This document shows positions 22,624 through 32,775 of a stretch of DNA of 64,000 nt, piece after piece. Under the pieces are notes generated by a model. The model worked only from the letters and a program-made list of their open reading frames with translations, searched no databases and was not told where the DNA came from. Both the position numbers and the translations under genes were made by a program. The stretch comes from Saccharomycopsis malanga (lineage: Eukaryota; Ascomycota; Saccharomycetes; Ascoideales; Saccharomycopsidaceae). The first letter of the stretch is position 1. Each line of letters opens with the position of its first letter. The stretch is from NCBI GenBank assembly GCA_004014935.1, contig CP025322.1:2480001-2544000 (forward strand), in the 5' to 3' direction.

Positions 22624-22932
22624 TGTTGTAATTTCATAATCCTTTCACTTGACATTTTATTTAATTTCATATATCACCATATATATATCTATCATATATA
22701 ATTTAAAATATATAACATAAACACAAATAGGGAGACAATCTCGGTATTTAAAAATTCAACTTTTTAGAAAACACCTTCTTAGTCATCGCTCGGATTAATC
22801 ACTTAAATTAATATCTCGAATTAATTACTTAAATTAATATTTCGAATTAATTACTTAAATGAGTATCTCGGATTAATCACTTAAATCAGTACGAGACTTT
22901 TCTCAGACATCCTTTGAATTACCTATTCAACA
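22624..22932 (-). repeat. Copia-family LTR with TATAT flanks
   Basis: 309 bp, four 26-bp units. TATAT lies on both sides (22619-22623, 22933-22937). The right flank leads into the same sequence, inverted, as lies left of the LTR at 3980. Confidence 0.85.
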
Positions 22933-22979
22933 TATATAATAATGTTGGGCTTACACTAATAAAAAAAAGAGACAAATAT

Positions 22980-23532
<553 letters not shown>

Positions 23533-23789
23533 GTATTTGGTTATGTAGCTCTGGCGTGACCAGAGTGTAGCGCTTCTTTTTGTACCTTAACACTTGTATA
23601 GTGTTTTTCACGGTCTTTAATGATAATTCTTAATATGATAATTCGTAATATCTCATAGTTTAATATAATACAAGACTGCTACTGAACGGGTTACTTTGAT
23701 AGTTTTAAATGAACAGGGCTTACAAGTATTTGAAGAGGAGCATCTAAAGGCATTTTAAGCAAATGAGGATCAGGGTAAAATAGTAAAAA

Positions 23790-24980
23790 ATGAGTTTTTA
23801 TTCTGCTTTGGATTCACGGTCATTAAATTTGGAGGTCCCCACAGTGTTTGAGATTATATCGGCGAATGAATTAGCAAAGTTGTTGACGCCATCATTGAAG
23901 TACGTATTGGTTCATTATACGCACAAGTATCCCAAACAATTACTTAAAGTGTATTCTTATTTTGATGAGTTAAATCTTGCTGCCAGAGCGGTGCTTGAGT
24001 ACAACTTTTTGAAGCGCTGGAACACGACATTTACAGAAAAGTTTTATGGGATCAAAAGGGCGTCCAATATAGGCCTTGAGTTCAAAAGAAGAGACAGGAC
24101 CTACCAGTCGTTGAACCAGACTATACAAAGGAAAACAAGGTTGAGTAATAAGCAAATCATCCAATCCTTGTTTTTGCTAGTAGGTGTGCCTTATCTTAAA
24201 GAGAAATTGGATGTAATTTATGCAAAAATAAGCTCGGATTATCTTATCAACAAAGATTCATATTCTTTGGCAAACAAAAACCGTCTAAAGTTGGTCTTTA
24301 TTAAAGTCTATCCATACATAAACTCTGCCGTAACTTTGCTTCAAATTCTCCTCCAGATATTGTATATTTCTGGCCGGACTGTGTCGCCTTCTATCAGCTC
24401 ATATCTCCTTGGCGTGCGGTATTTGCGGTTATCAGATGCCGATTACCAGAACGACCGTCTGGAGGCTGTCGAGAAAACTGCCCCAATAAGACCGCCAACC
24501 CTCGGTGAATCCATAAACGAAAGTGTTTTCAAAAGACTAATTTTCCCAGTAGGCACTCATGTGTTCAACTTTTTCGATACCGTATTTCCCGTCATGATGT
24601 TTTCCCTCAAGTTCTTGGAATGGTGGCAGCAAAGTGACTTGATAAAGAATATTTTCGACGGTACGAAAAAAAACTTTTTGAAAGAGGCATTGGAGACGGC
24701 AAGTTCGGTCCCATTACCACGTCAGAACCGTAGTCTGCCAGCTAGCGCATTTGCTAATAACGAGTATGGTACCTGTGCATTATGTGGCGATAATATACAC
24801 AATCCCGCAATGATTGAAACCGGCTATGTGTTCTGTTATCCTTGTATCACCAAACACATCAGCGAGTCTCACGACCAGAACACCGGGGGACGATGCCCTA
24901 TAACTGGAAAAAGACTTTTAGCATGTAGTTTTGAAGATAACACATGGAAAATACACTCTCTAAGGCGGTTGATTGTATAG
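23790..24980 (+). CDS. PEX12: Peroxin-12, RING-type peroxisomal ubiquitin ligase subunit
   Basis: 396 residues, close to the usual Pex12 length. The N-terminal part PTVFEIISANELAKLLTPSL and the FDELNL...FTEKFYGIKR block are typical of Pex12. The C-terminal RING (from residue 329) has Cys329, 332, 349, 352 and 369 in CALC, CYPC and CPITGK, the reduced one-zinc RING of this family. Pex12 works with Pex2 and Pex10 in the peroxisomal membrane to ubiquitinate Pex5 for recycling during matrix protein import. Membrane segments lie in the middle of the protein. The promoter side is only about 260 bp from the 403-bp ATT tract and a SINE. Pex10 was considered, but the N-terminal block and the short RING favour Pex12. 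Confidence 0.9.
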   Translation: MSFYSALDSRSLNLEVPTVFEIISANELAKLLTPSLKYVLVHYTHKYPKQLLKVYSYFDELNLAARAVLEYNFLKRWNTTFTEKFYGIKRASNIGLEFKRRDRTYQSLNQTIQRKTRLSNKQIIQSLFLLVGVPYLKEKLDVIYAKISSDYLINKDSYSLANKNRLKLVFIKVYPYINSAVTLLQILLQILYISGRTVSPSISSYLLGVRYLRLSDADYQNDRLEAVEKTAPIRPPTLGESINESVFKRLIFPVGTHVFNFFDTVFPVMMFSLKFLEWWQQSDLIKNIFDGTKKNFLKEALETASSVPLPRQNRSLPASAFANNEYGTCALCGDNIHNPAMIETGYVFCYPCITKHISESHDQNTGGRCPITGKRLLACSFEDNTWKIHSLRRLIV

Positions 24981-25280
24981 GTTTACGGTTATCAACATGA
25001 TCTTCCTGCTATGATATAATGTGTGCTATTAAAAATCTGCGATTAAACATTATTGATGTGCATTGCTTGGGTTTAGTCTTTGTTTTCGGATTTTTGAATA
25101 GTGTTGTTTTTGGGTGTTTATAGGATTTTTATCAATGGTTTTGTTCATAATCTTCATAAGTGCACTGGTGCATTATTACATGTAATATTGGTGGTAAAGT
25201 ATCATTATTTTTCAATTATACACTTTGGTCGATAAAATGCATTTGGTTTGATTCTTTGTTCTTTGTTTATATATGCCACG
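24981..25280. other. Intergenic, 3' of PEX12
   Basis: AT-rich sequence without a frame or repeat I can name; probably the PEX12 3' UTR and terminator region. Confidence 0.4.
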
Positions 25281-25500
25281 GGGCCGGATAGTACAGTGGT
25301 TAGTGCTATTATCTATTGATTTTCTATTATCAATATACATATTCAAAGCCACTAGGCAGGATAGCTCAGTGGTTAGTTGGTTTGGAGAAGAGAAAAGGCC
25401 TAACAGGAACACGGGTGAGAAGATTATGACCAGCAGAACTTGATTAGGTTTTACCAAGTCCCTTTAGACATTGCGCGTATATATGATTATACAGAAGATT
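25281..25500 (+). mobile_element. Two SINE heads in tandem, the second with a short-form tail
   Basis: First head: A-box-like TAGTACAGTGG at 25289-25299. Second head: TAGCTCAGTGG at 25362-25372, then CCTAACAGGAACACGGGT joined directly to GAGAAGATTATGACCAGCAG and GGTTTTACCAAGTCCCTTTA, the tail block. It lacks the long body, like the copies at 25737 and 41365, so it defines a short SINE form. Confidence 0.65.
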
Positions 25501-25545
25501 GTTTTACTACCAATGATACACGCTTAGTCTTCTCTTCTCCTTTCT

Positions 25546-25612
25546 ATATAGTCAGTCTACGTTTTACCCATTTTCCGATCAATACAAACTCATCTTAATA
25601 TTACAAAGGTTA
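25546..25612 (+). repeat. Dispersed repeat family B, end part
   Basis: TATAGTCAGTCTACG, TTTTACCCATTTTCCG and CATCTTAATATTACA match the minus strand of 10230-10625 once the LTR there is left out. Confidence 0.6.
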
Positions 25613-25736
25613 TTCAATGAATATGAATATATATCATTGGTGATAAACTCATCTATGCTTCCGGTCGTATGATTTGATCGATCAGATATATTTGATACTA
25701 TTATTTTATTGTTTATTCTTTAACAACTGGTCTTAA

Positions 25737-25908
25737 TAATATATATTTCAAGCACAGTACATATATTTTGTATATACGCGCTATGTCTAAGGGGACTTGG
25801 TAAAGCCCAATAATCCCCATTATAATCTTCTCATTCGTGTTCCTGTTAGGTAATGTTTTTCTCTTCTCCGAGAGCACTGACCACTGAGCCAAATGGCCCA
25901 GTGGTTAC
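25737..25908 (-). mobile_element. SINE, short form
   Basis: Minus strand: A box TGGCTCAGTGG (complement of 25881-25891), AACAGGAACACGAATGAG fusion, GGCTTTACCAAGTCCCCTTA, then CTTGAAATATATATTATT. Same head-to-tail join as the other short copies. Confidence 0.7.
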
Positions 25909-25929
25909 AAGAGTACTATCTGAATAATC

Positions 25930-26330
25930 CTTCCAGGTCTTTTTCTTTTCTAGAAGAGCACCAACCAGTGAGCCATCCGGCTAATGGTTTTGATTGTATA
26001 TTTTGATAATAGAAAATCAATAGATAAATATATGGAAGATGATTAGATAATATGCATTTATCAATATTAAATAGGGTAGAGAAGATATATATTTAGCAGT
26101 ATGGTAAATTTCGGATTATATCCTCATTATATAGCAAATAATTTATCTTCCCATGACTAATATTCCATACATGTAATAAACATGAAATTTGTATCATTGG
26201 TGTAATATTCAGATGATTACTCTTTTAGGTATTTTATTGTTCTAAACACTATTTTCTCCTTTGAGACTTCCTCTATCCTTGAATATGAGCCCTTCGGCCC
26301 AGTGATTGCTGCTTTTGGGGAGATGAAAAG
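25930..26330. repeat. SINE head scraps and AT-rich spacer
   Basis: A minus head scrap at about 25930-25990 (complement of AACCAGTGAGCCATCCGGC) and a plus scrap at about 26285-26330 (GCCCTTCGGCCCAGTGATT). The AT-rich sequence between them shows nothing else. Confidence 0.45.
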
Positions 26331-26374
26331 GCATTGTTATAAAATAGTGTGTATTTGTAAAAATGGGCCGAATA

Positions 26375-26515
26375 ATTGGCCCCAAATAATTACCCCTGGG
26401 CCAGGTAATTACCCCCTAAGTCGAATAAGTAGCCCCAAATAGTTAGCCCCAAATAATTAGCCCCAAATAGTTAGCCCCAAATAGTTAGCCCCAAATAATT
26501 AACCCCCAAGCCAAA
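26375..26515 (+). repeat. Minisatellite of about 13-14 bp units
   Basis: About ten copies of a unit like TAGCCCCAAATAATT, increasingly regular toward 26430-26510. Confidence 0.85.
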
Positions 26516-26596
26516 GAATTCATTTTATCCATTCTCCGTTCAGCAAAAATCCATATTAATACTGCAATATTACTAACAAGTAGAATCCATTTAATA

Positions 26597-26745
26597 ATAT
26601 CATACATTTCGAGCCCAGTAAATATCAGTTTTGTATATACGCTATGTCTAAAGGGACTTGGTAAATCTCAATGGGAAATTGAGCCCCTTTTAATCACAAT
26701 CGACTCACCCTTGAGCCTACCAGGTCTTTTTTTCTTAGCCATATG
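26597..26745 (-). mobile_element. SINE, short form, abutting FIG4 3' end
   Basis: Minus-orientation tail (ATTTCGAGCCCAGTAAATATC, CTAAAGGGACTTGGTAAAT) and a head remnant near 26720-26745. It ends about 17 bp from the FIG4 stop codon, so it must provide most of the FIG4 3' UTR. Confidence 0.6.
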
Positions 26746-26761
26746 GCGTGGCATGACACTC

Positions 26762-29700
26762 TTAGTAATTCAAATCATAAATGTCGAAAAATGTCATTAC
26801 ACTGGTGCCGTTTTGCTCATCATATGTATCGCCAAGGCTTGTGTTTGCCGTTTGCTCAAAACTGCTGTCAGAAGTGTTTGGGCCGTCGAAACTGAGCGCT
26901 GAGTCATCAGTGGTGTTAGAATGGTAAAATTGAGGTTTGAGCATAGACTGTGTAGTGGAAAGACCTACGGAAAAGTTGAAGGTATCCAAGTCGCCTGACG
27001 ACACGTGTCTCAAGCTTGCTGGTTTGTATTCATTGTATTTTGCGCTGTACACGGCAGGATTGATGATGATACCTTCGCTATCGTAGTCGGTTGTGTTATC
27101 TGACGTGTTGTTTATAATGTATTTCTGGGGCAATGATTCGTAGTCGTTTGTGAGAGGGTTATAATCATTTGTATGGATGTTTTGATATTCGTGAAAATTA
27201 TTATAATCATTTGTATGGATGTTTTGATATTTATAATCATTTGTATGGATGTTTTGATATTTATAATCATTTGTATGGATGTTTTGATAATCGTGAAAAT
27301 TACCATAATCAGTTGCAAAATAATTGTCATCATTTGCAAAAGGTTGATTCTTTACAGATGTGTATTCATTTGTATAAATGCTTTGGTAATCTTTTGCAGA
27401 AAAACTATTGTCATGGCGCTGGCTACTAGTCTCTACGGGTTGAGAGGTGGATTCTTTTTTGGAGTATTCGCTTGGTCGCATCAACTTTGGAAAGCCAATG
27501 TTATTAGGCAACAAGTTGAGGATTTGGGAATAGTGAGTTCGGCTTGACTTTGAGTTTTTGTGTTCTTGTAGAAAAAGACTGTTTGAGTCTTTGGATTGTC
27601 TGGTCTCGATATCAGCGGTGGTATCAAATCTTTTGGGGAAAAAGCCGGTGTTTGTAGTTAGACAAGCGTCCAATTTTTTGCTGACTTGCAGTAGCATTTT
27701 CAGCTGAAGATAGGACAATGCGAGGGCATCGTTTTCGACAGATTGGTCATCTGTATCGTTTGCGAGTGACGGCCAAAGTGAATGAACAAACTCTTCCAAG
27801 ACGGGATCAGACTGCACTGTGGCCGAGCTGTCGTCAGATGCACTATATATTTGTTTAAACTTGTGGTTAGTAAAGCCTGGTTTCCGAGACTCAAACGGAC
27901 TTGTGTCTCCGTGGAGATACAGACTTCTTTCTTTTTCAAGACTCGGGTTGATTTCGATTTCTTTGGAGATTTCGTCAGAGAACTTTGCTCCCGAAAGGTC
28001 CTTGGCATCGACAGCCAAAGAGCTCTTCATGTTCATATCGAACAACAAGCGGAAGTTGGTAAGTCTGCGAGGCGCATAGTACTCGCCCCAATAGCTGTCG
28101 GTTTGCTTGCCCAAGTACGGCTCTAGTTTGGTGTCTGTATACTCTTTGGCGATTCTTTGTACAGCCAGCAACTGCTGGTTCAAGTCGCCGGGGGCCAGCG
28201 TTTCTTCCCGCAACGTTCGTTTTCTCCTCACCCGGAGCTTGTCGTCAACCACTAGCTGGCCCAACAAGCTGTCGCAGCACTGCCGGAGGCCGTCCACCAG
28301 ATACTTTTTCGGAGGATACTGGTAGTTTTCCCAGTACTGTACGACGTCTCTGTTCCACCAGTAGTTGAAGCTGCGTAGCCTTGCCTTGCGAAAGCCTATG
28401 GTGTTGTGCAAGTAGTAGTCGTTGGGCAAATCCCAGAGAAACACCTTGCTGCCCAACTGGCCGAAGTCGTAGTTGCCGAGAAACAAGTTGATGCTGTCTT
28501 GTCTGAGCGGGTCGACAAAGCTGTTGGAGTAAAACCGCTTGACGTTTTCTATCAAGTCGTTCTTCTTACTGCTCCACTGGTTGATCTTACGGTACGTCTC
28601 CATGGTGTTGACAAGATTCGAGCCGCCATACTGCAAGGCGATGATGTTGCCGTGGTTTTGGTACAAGTTGGTAAGCAAGTTGACGGCGTCCGAGTCGTAC
28701 TGCAAATAGACGTCATCATACACCCCAAGACACTTGAGCTGGTGTCCCAATGCTTTTTTGCCGATGATAAGCTGGGCAGCGTTGGTGCGGTCCAAACAGT
28801 CAATGCAGTTTGTTCTGCATACCCCAATCTGAAGATTACCCTCGTTGGGTTTCTCGGAGTTTCCGTTTCCCACACGCCCCACTTGCCGGGCCGAGTTGTG
28901 GAAAATGCCCACCTTGCTGATAACTCTGTCGGCGTAGCCTTCCAAAAACTCCAACACCTCCTGCCCGTGGCTGCCGCTTTTGGAGGCCCGCGACATGTCC
29001 CACGCCACGTAGTCCAACTTGTTCTTATCCGGCAAGCACTGGTTGAGAAACTCTATGCACTCCTTGAACTCTTTTCCCAACTTGGACTCCCGCGCCACCT
29101 TTTCCTTCTGCTTGATCAAGTTTAGTATGAATATCCGCGGCCCGTACCGCTTGAAGAGCTTGTCGAAATGCAATGCCGACGTGCAATAGAACGGGTCTGT
29201 GAGCTTGATGCTGATTGGCGGCTTGGCGATCTTGTTGATGTTTGTAATATCTTGCGTCCAGTACAATGGAATGCTGCCTCTGTGCTGCACAAAGCTTGTG
29301 TATCGTGGGTTCATAAAGTAACCATGTGCTGCGTCATGGAACGACGTGGTCAAGCCATCACATACAATCTGCTCGGTCTCCACCTCATTCGCTACGTTGC
29401 CCTTGTCATTCACGCCCCGTTTCAAGAATCGCGCCCCTGCAAAATGATGCGACCGCCGTGCTATCAATGTCACGTAGATTTTCTTATTGTAGATTGAAAT
29501 GTTGGCCTGGTTGAAAAAACCATGGATGATTGGCTGGAACCAGTCAAACGTCCGGTCAAACACCTTCACTGCTGGCTTGAGTAACGCCGTGTTCCACACA
29601 AACATCTCATTGTAACCTGCCAAATAGTTTTCTGCATCCTCATCAGTACCAAGTAACAACCGAACCTTGTCAGGACTGTCAACTTCATTCACCACCTCCC

Positions 29701-30811
29701 CCGAACTGCACGTTTCTGCACCGCCCACACCGTTCTTGCATTCCGGTGCGTTGCTGCTGCTGGTGCTGGTGCTGGTGCTGCGCGTCTCGGCACGGGCGGG
29801 CCCAATCTTGCTTGCAAAGGCCTTCAACTTTTCGTTCATAAAGTTTTTTTGCAATGTGTTGGAGATGTCGTAAGTGTAGCTGAAATAAAAGTTTTGGTTG
29901 AGGCTGAACCCTTCGAATATTGACAAAAACCGTTGCTCGTGGTCCAATTCCTCTTTTGGTGCGCTTTTTTTGAACGCAGCGCTGTGCGCCTCGCTAATAA
30001 TAGGTATAAGCTTGGTGCTGTCGATTTTATAGATGTAGTGTCCTCCCAAGATGCCCACAATGGACCGTTCTGTGACTGTGTGGAGGTAGTAGTTTCTCGT
30101 AAACTTGACAAAGCCCAACAAGCCGTAGCACGAAATACGCTTCAACAAGCTTTTGGTCTCTTCCAACGTGCTCAAGATCTGGATGATCTCTTTTCTGTTG
30201 AAATACACATTGTCTTCTATGATGGCCAAGTCGTCAAAGCCTACAGTGAGATCAATCTCCAATATTCTGAACATGCTCTCCCTGTTGTTGCTGCCAATCA
30301 CATACATCCGTTCATCGGTCTCGTAGATGGTGTACTTCTGCAAGATAAGCTTACGCGGCTTGAGCGCCGGTACGCTGACACCATGCTCTGCACGAGCAGC
30401 TTCAAACAGCTTGTCGTTCTGTGAATGGCTATACTCGTCATAGTCTGAGTGCCTGCCTGGCGACGCGCCATCATGCGCCTCTGGCTCTGGCGGTGTGATA
30501 CGTGCGTCATTATCATGCACGGGCCCGTCATCTCGGGGGGCGTCGTCTCTCTTGTTGTTGACAGCGAGATGGGCGCCGTCAACGTTGGAAATTTCGGTTG
30601 GGGGTCTGCTGGATGTTTCGTTATTCACAGAGGTGTCATTGTATACTTTTTTCCCGTCCAAATTGTGTGGAGTTACGCAAGCGCTACTTTGAGGCTTCAC
30701 ACCTCCGTCATTCAACAAGTTCAGATGGTCATATTCTGCTGGTTTTTCAAGTGACGCAGACAAGTAGTCATCCTCATCTTCTCTAGCCCGCTTCTTTGTG
30801 CCATGGTCCAT
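26762..30811 (-). CDS. FIG4: SAC-domain phosphoinositide phosphatase, Fig4-like
   Basis: 1349 residues. The SAC catalytic motif RTNCIDCLDRTN gives CX5R with Cys669 and Arg675. Fig4 removes the 5-phosphate of PtdIns(3,5)P2 and acts with Vac14 and the Fab1 kinase at the vacuole membrane. YWTQDITNINKIAKPPI and IIGKKALGHQL support Fig4 over Sac1 or Inp51-53. It is much longer than the S. cerevisiae protein (879). Residues 1-130 are a charged, low-complexity extension. The C-terminal 350 residues are Asn/Ser/Tyr-rich and include tandem NIHTNDYKYQ decapeptides from 30-bp DNA repeats (27163-27300). The core looks intact. The start MDHGTKKRARED is the first ATG of the frame, 97 bp from a CACGTG site. 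Confidence 0.9.
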   Translation of the reverse strand: MDHGTKKRAREDEDDYLSASLEKPAEYDHLNLLNDGGVKPQSSACVTPHNLDGKKVYNDTSVNNETSSRPPTEISNVDGAHLAVNNKRDDAPRDDGPVHDNDARITPPEPEAHDGASPGRHSDYDEYSHSQNDKLFEAARAEHGVSVPALKPRKLILQKYTIYETDERMYVIGSNNRESMFRILEIDLTVGFDDLAIIEDNVYFNRKEIIQILSTLEETKSLLKRISCYGLLGFVKFTRNYYLHTVTERSIVGILGGHYIYKIDSTKLIPIISEAHSAAFKKSAPKEELDHEQRFLSIFEGFSLNQNFYFSYTYDISNTLQKNFMNEKLKAFASKIGPARAETRSTSTSTSSSNAPECKNGVGGAETCSSGEVVNEVDSPDKVRLLLGTDEDAENYLAGYNEMFVWNTALLKPAVKVFDRTFDWFQPIIHGFFNQANISIYNKKIYVTLIARRSHHFAGARFLKRGVNDKGNVANEVETEQIVCDGLTTSFHDAAHGYFMNPRYTSFVQHRGSIPLYWTQDITNINKIAKPPISIKLTDPFYCTSALHFDKLFKRYGPRIFILNLIKQKEKVARESKLGKEFKECIEFLNQCLPDKNKLDYVAWDMSRASKSGSHGQEVLEFLEGYADRVISKVGIFHNSARQVGRVGNGNSEKPNEGNLQIGVCRTNCIDCLDRTNAAQLIIGKKALGHQLKCLGVYDDVYLQYDSDAVNLLTNLYQNHGNIIALQYGGSNLVNTMETYRKINQWSSKKNDLIENVKRFYSNSFVDPLRQDSINLFLGNYDFGQLGSKVFLWDLPNDYYLHNTIGFRKARLRSFNYWWNRDVVQYWENYQYPPKKYLVDGLRQCCDSLLGQLVVDDKLRVRRKRTLREETLAPGDLNQQLLAVQRIAKEYTDTKLEPYLGKQTDSYWGEYYAPRRLTNFRLLFDMNMKSSLAVDAKDLSGAKFSDEISKEIEINPSLEKERSLYLHGDTSPFESRKPGFTNHKFKQIYSASDDSSATVQSDPVLEEFVHSLWPSLANDTDDQSVENDALALSYLQLKMLLQVSKKLDACLTTNTGFFPKRFDTTADIETRQSKDSNSLFLQEHKNSKSSRTHYSQILNLLPNNIGFPKLMRPSEYSKKESTSQPVETSSQRHDNSFSAKDYQSIYTNEYTSVKNQPFANDDNYFATDYGNFHDYQNIHTNDYKYQNIHTNDYKYQNIHTNDYNNFHEYQNIHTNDYNPLTNDYESLPQKYIINNTSDNTTDYDSEGIIINPAVYSAKYNEYKPASLRHVSSGDLDTFNFSVGLSTTQSMLKPQFYHSNTTDDSALSFDGPNTSDSSFEQTANTSLGDTYDEQNGTSVMTFFDIYDLNY
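27163..27300 (-). repeat. Coding minisatellite in FIG4 C-terminal tail
   Basis: About four to five 30-bp units encode NIHTNDYKYQ on the gene strand. All units are multiples of three, so the frame is kept. Confidence 0.9.
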
Positions 30812-30907
30812 AGCTATCTTGCTATTTTCAACAATGAACCTGTGAGATTATACCGCTTAAAAGATGATGCTGTGCTCATAAAAAGTTGATACTCATAAAA
30901 ACACGAT

Positions 30908-30913
30908 CACGTG
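30908..30913. promoter_or_regulatory. CACGTG E-box upstream of FIG4
   Basis: TCACGTGA palindrome 97 bp from the FIG4 start, the core bound by yeast bHLH factors such as Cbf1 and Pho4. Use is inferred. Confidence 0.35.
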
Positions 30914-31104
30914 ATAATAACACCAGAGGCTCGTAACCTATTTAGATTAGGGTGAGATTTGTTTTGTTATGGGTATTTTGGGAGCAGTAATTGATAATGT
31001 TTATACAAGCAGTTTATTGTAATGTGTATTTATTACTGCATTTGGGTTTTTTTCAAAATAGGATCTAGAAAGATTATTTAATATAGAGCATTTCACAGAG
31101 TTGT

Positions 31105-31250
31105 TGTTGGGTCCGGTGGCTCAGTGGTCAGTGGTGTTGGAAAAAATACTTGACACAGGTGCACGGGTTCGATTCCCAGACCGAACGTTTTGTACGATGC
31201 CCCACTACTGAGTAAAGGAAACTGTCTGAAACACGACATTATCCAATAAT
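31105..31250 (+). mobile_element. SINE, head and body
   Basis: A box TGGCTCAGTGG at 31117-31127 and B box GGTTCGATTCC at 31166-31176, followed by body blocks GTACGATGCC, AAACTGTCTGAAACACGAC and AATGCTTGCTT like those of the full copy at 3583-3934. No tail; a second head begins directly. Confidence 0.7.
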
Positions 31251-31257
31251 GCTTGCT

Positions 31258-31378
31258 TCACTGGGCCCTACGGCTCAGTGGCCAGTGTTCTCGCCCCAGT
31301 GGTCAGTGCTCTGGACTCGAAATATAAGATTATTAAAGTATATACGAGACTGATATTTACTGGGTTTGAAGCAGTTTA
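31258..31378 (+). mobile_element. SINE, rearranged head and tail
   Basis: The head TACGGCTCAGTGGCCAGTGT is followed by a repeated CCCAGTGGTCAGTGCTCT, then tail pieces (CTCGAAATATAAGATTATTA; GTATATACGAGACTGATATT) in unusual order. Confidence 0.55.
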
Positions 31379-31399
31379 CCGATTTTTTTTTTACTTTCA

Positions 31400-31525
31400 T
31401 TAGTAAATTATTTGTCTAGGTTTTACACTTTTGATTAGTATATTTTTCGTCTAGGTTTTTACTATTTTGATTAGTATATTTTTCGTCTAGGTTTTTACTA
31501 TTTTGATTAGTATATTTTTCCTCTA
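31400..31525 (+). repeat. Minisatellite, about 36-bp unit, three copies
   Basis: Repeated block with TTTTGATTAGTATATTTTTC followed by GTCTAGGTTTTTACTA. Confidence 0.9.
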
Positions 31526-31559
31526 GTTTTCTACAAATTCAATTACTTTATTGTTACTC

Positions 31560-31690
31560 AAAATTTCCACAATTCCACTACTATATTGTTTCCCAAGTTT
31601 TCTCCAATTTACCACTACTATATTGTTTCTCAAGTTTTCTCCAATTTACCACTACTATATTTCCCAAGTTTTCTACAATTACTATTACTC
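31560..31690 (+). repeat. Minisatellite, about 37-bp unit, three copies
   Basis: Repeated block with CCACTACTATATTGTTTC followed by TCAAGTTTTCTCCAATTTA; the copies diverge toward the right. Confidence 0.85.
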
Positions 31691-31814
31691 CATTTTACCT
31701 CAAATTTTGTACAATTTTTTGCTTTTGACCAATAGCAAATTATCACCAATATACAAGAATCACATTTTATATTTCGAGCCTACGTATTATTATCATTGGT
31801 GTAAACTGCTAAAT

Positions 31815-32020
31815 GCGCCTAGCCCTGACCCTTTATTCCATGTTTTGCTCTTCTTACAGCCCTTCTCTTGGATCCACTCATTACTAATTCTTATTGGCTA
31901 GATTTATCAGGCAATACGCAAGCCATTGACATTTCCTATTTTTATCTTTAAGAGTCTACACAGTGGTCTACAGCCTTTGATTATCCTTTTAGGCGTCTCG
32001 CTGTTCAATTCTTGTTTATA
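31815..32020 (+). repeat. Dispersed repeat family B
   Basis: Blocks CCATGTTTTGCTCTTCTTAC, TTATTGGCTAGATTTATCAG and AAGAGTCTACACAG align in order with 10230-10842 (minus) and 45985-46275. Confidence 0.6.
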
Positions 32021-32029
32021 TTACAGCCA

Positions 32030-32064
32030 GCACATGTTGGTATATACGGGGCTTGAAATATAAG

Positions 32065-32101
<37 letters not shown>
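32030..32101 (+). mobile_element. SINE tail with ATT repeats
   Basis: TATATACGGGGCTTGAAATA then TAAG and about 11 ATT units (32068-32101): the 3' end of a SINE. Confidence 0.65.
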
Positions 32102-32103
<2 letters not shown>

Positions 32104-32540
32104 CAAAAATGTAAGATTTACCTGGGAAATCACTTGATAATAAACTCCAGACTCCTGTTTACTCCAAAACATACAGGAATAGGCTGAAATGCCCTGTCTT
32201 GCATTCTACACTGCTTCCAACAGCTGTCAGAATAGCCAATTTCTCATCACACCAGGTTAGTGAGACAATTACCACATACAGCCGCACACTAATGGCAAAT
32301 CCCATTAACTACGGCTTCTTAGAATACTAGTTTACACTTCTGCCAGAAGCAGCAAGGCTATCACATTCTTTCCATTATTGAACAAATAAGACTAGCAGGC
32401 TTGGCAATTTCAAGATAACCGATAAAACTTTGCATAGATAATCAATGCGAGATGTCCACGATAACGCCAACCGCAACTTGTAACATCTTATCAAATTACT
32501 ATGGCCTTGTATACAACGATCTACAGAATCTGCTACACTA
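32102..32540. other. Intergenic, nothing recognised
   Basis: About 440 bp without an open frame, RNA or repeat that I can identify. Confidence 0.4.
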
Positions 32541-32548
32541 TTGATTAT

Positions 32549-32775
32549 CCAGTCCTACAAGTAAAAAATATACTTTATTGAAAAAAAAGTGTTTTCCAAT
32601 CCTACAAGTAAAAAATACATTGAAAATCAAAAGTATTTTCCACTCCTACAAGCAAAAGATATACTTTATTGAATATGAAAAGTATTTTCCAATCCTACAA
32701 GTAGAATACATATTTTATTGAAAATCAAACGTATTCAAAAATATTTTCAAAAGTATTTTCAAAAGTATTTTCCCA
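32549..32775 (+). repeat. Minisatellite, about 47-bp unit, four copies
   Basis: Units of CAATCCTACAAGTAAAAAAT, ACTTTATTGAA and AAGTATTTTC that diverge to the right into a short TATTTTCAAAAG repeat. Confidence 0.85.

Noticed and set aside
23790-24980. Pex10 or Pex2 instead of Pex12
   Set aside because: The N-terminal FEIISA and FTEKFYG blocks and the reduced RING fit Pex12.
28406-29125. 239-residue plus-strand frame inside FIG4
   Set aside because: Antisense shadow of the conserved SAC domain.
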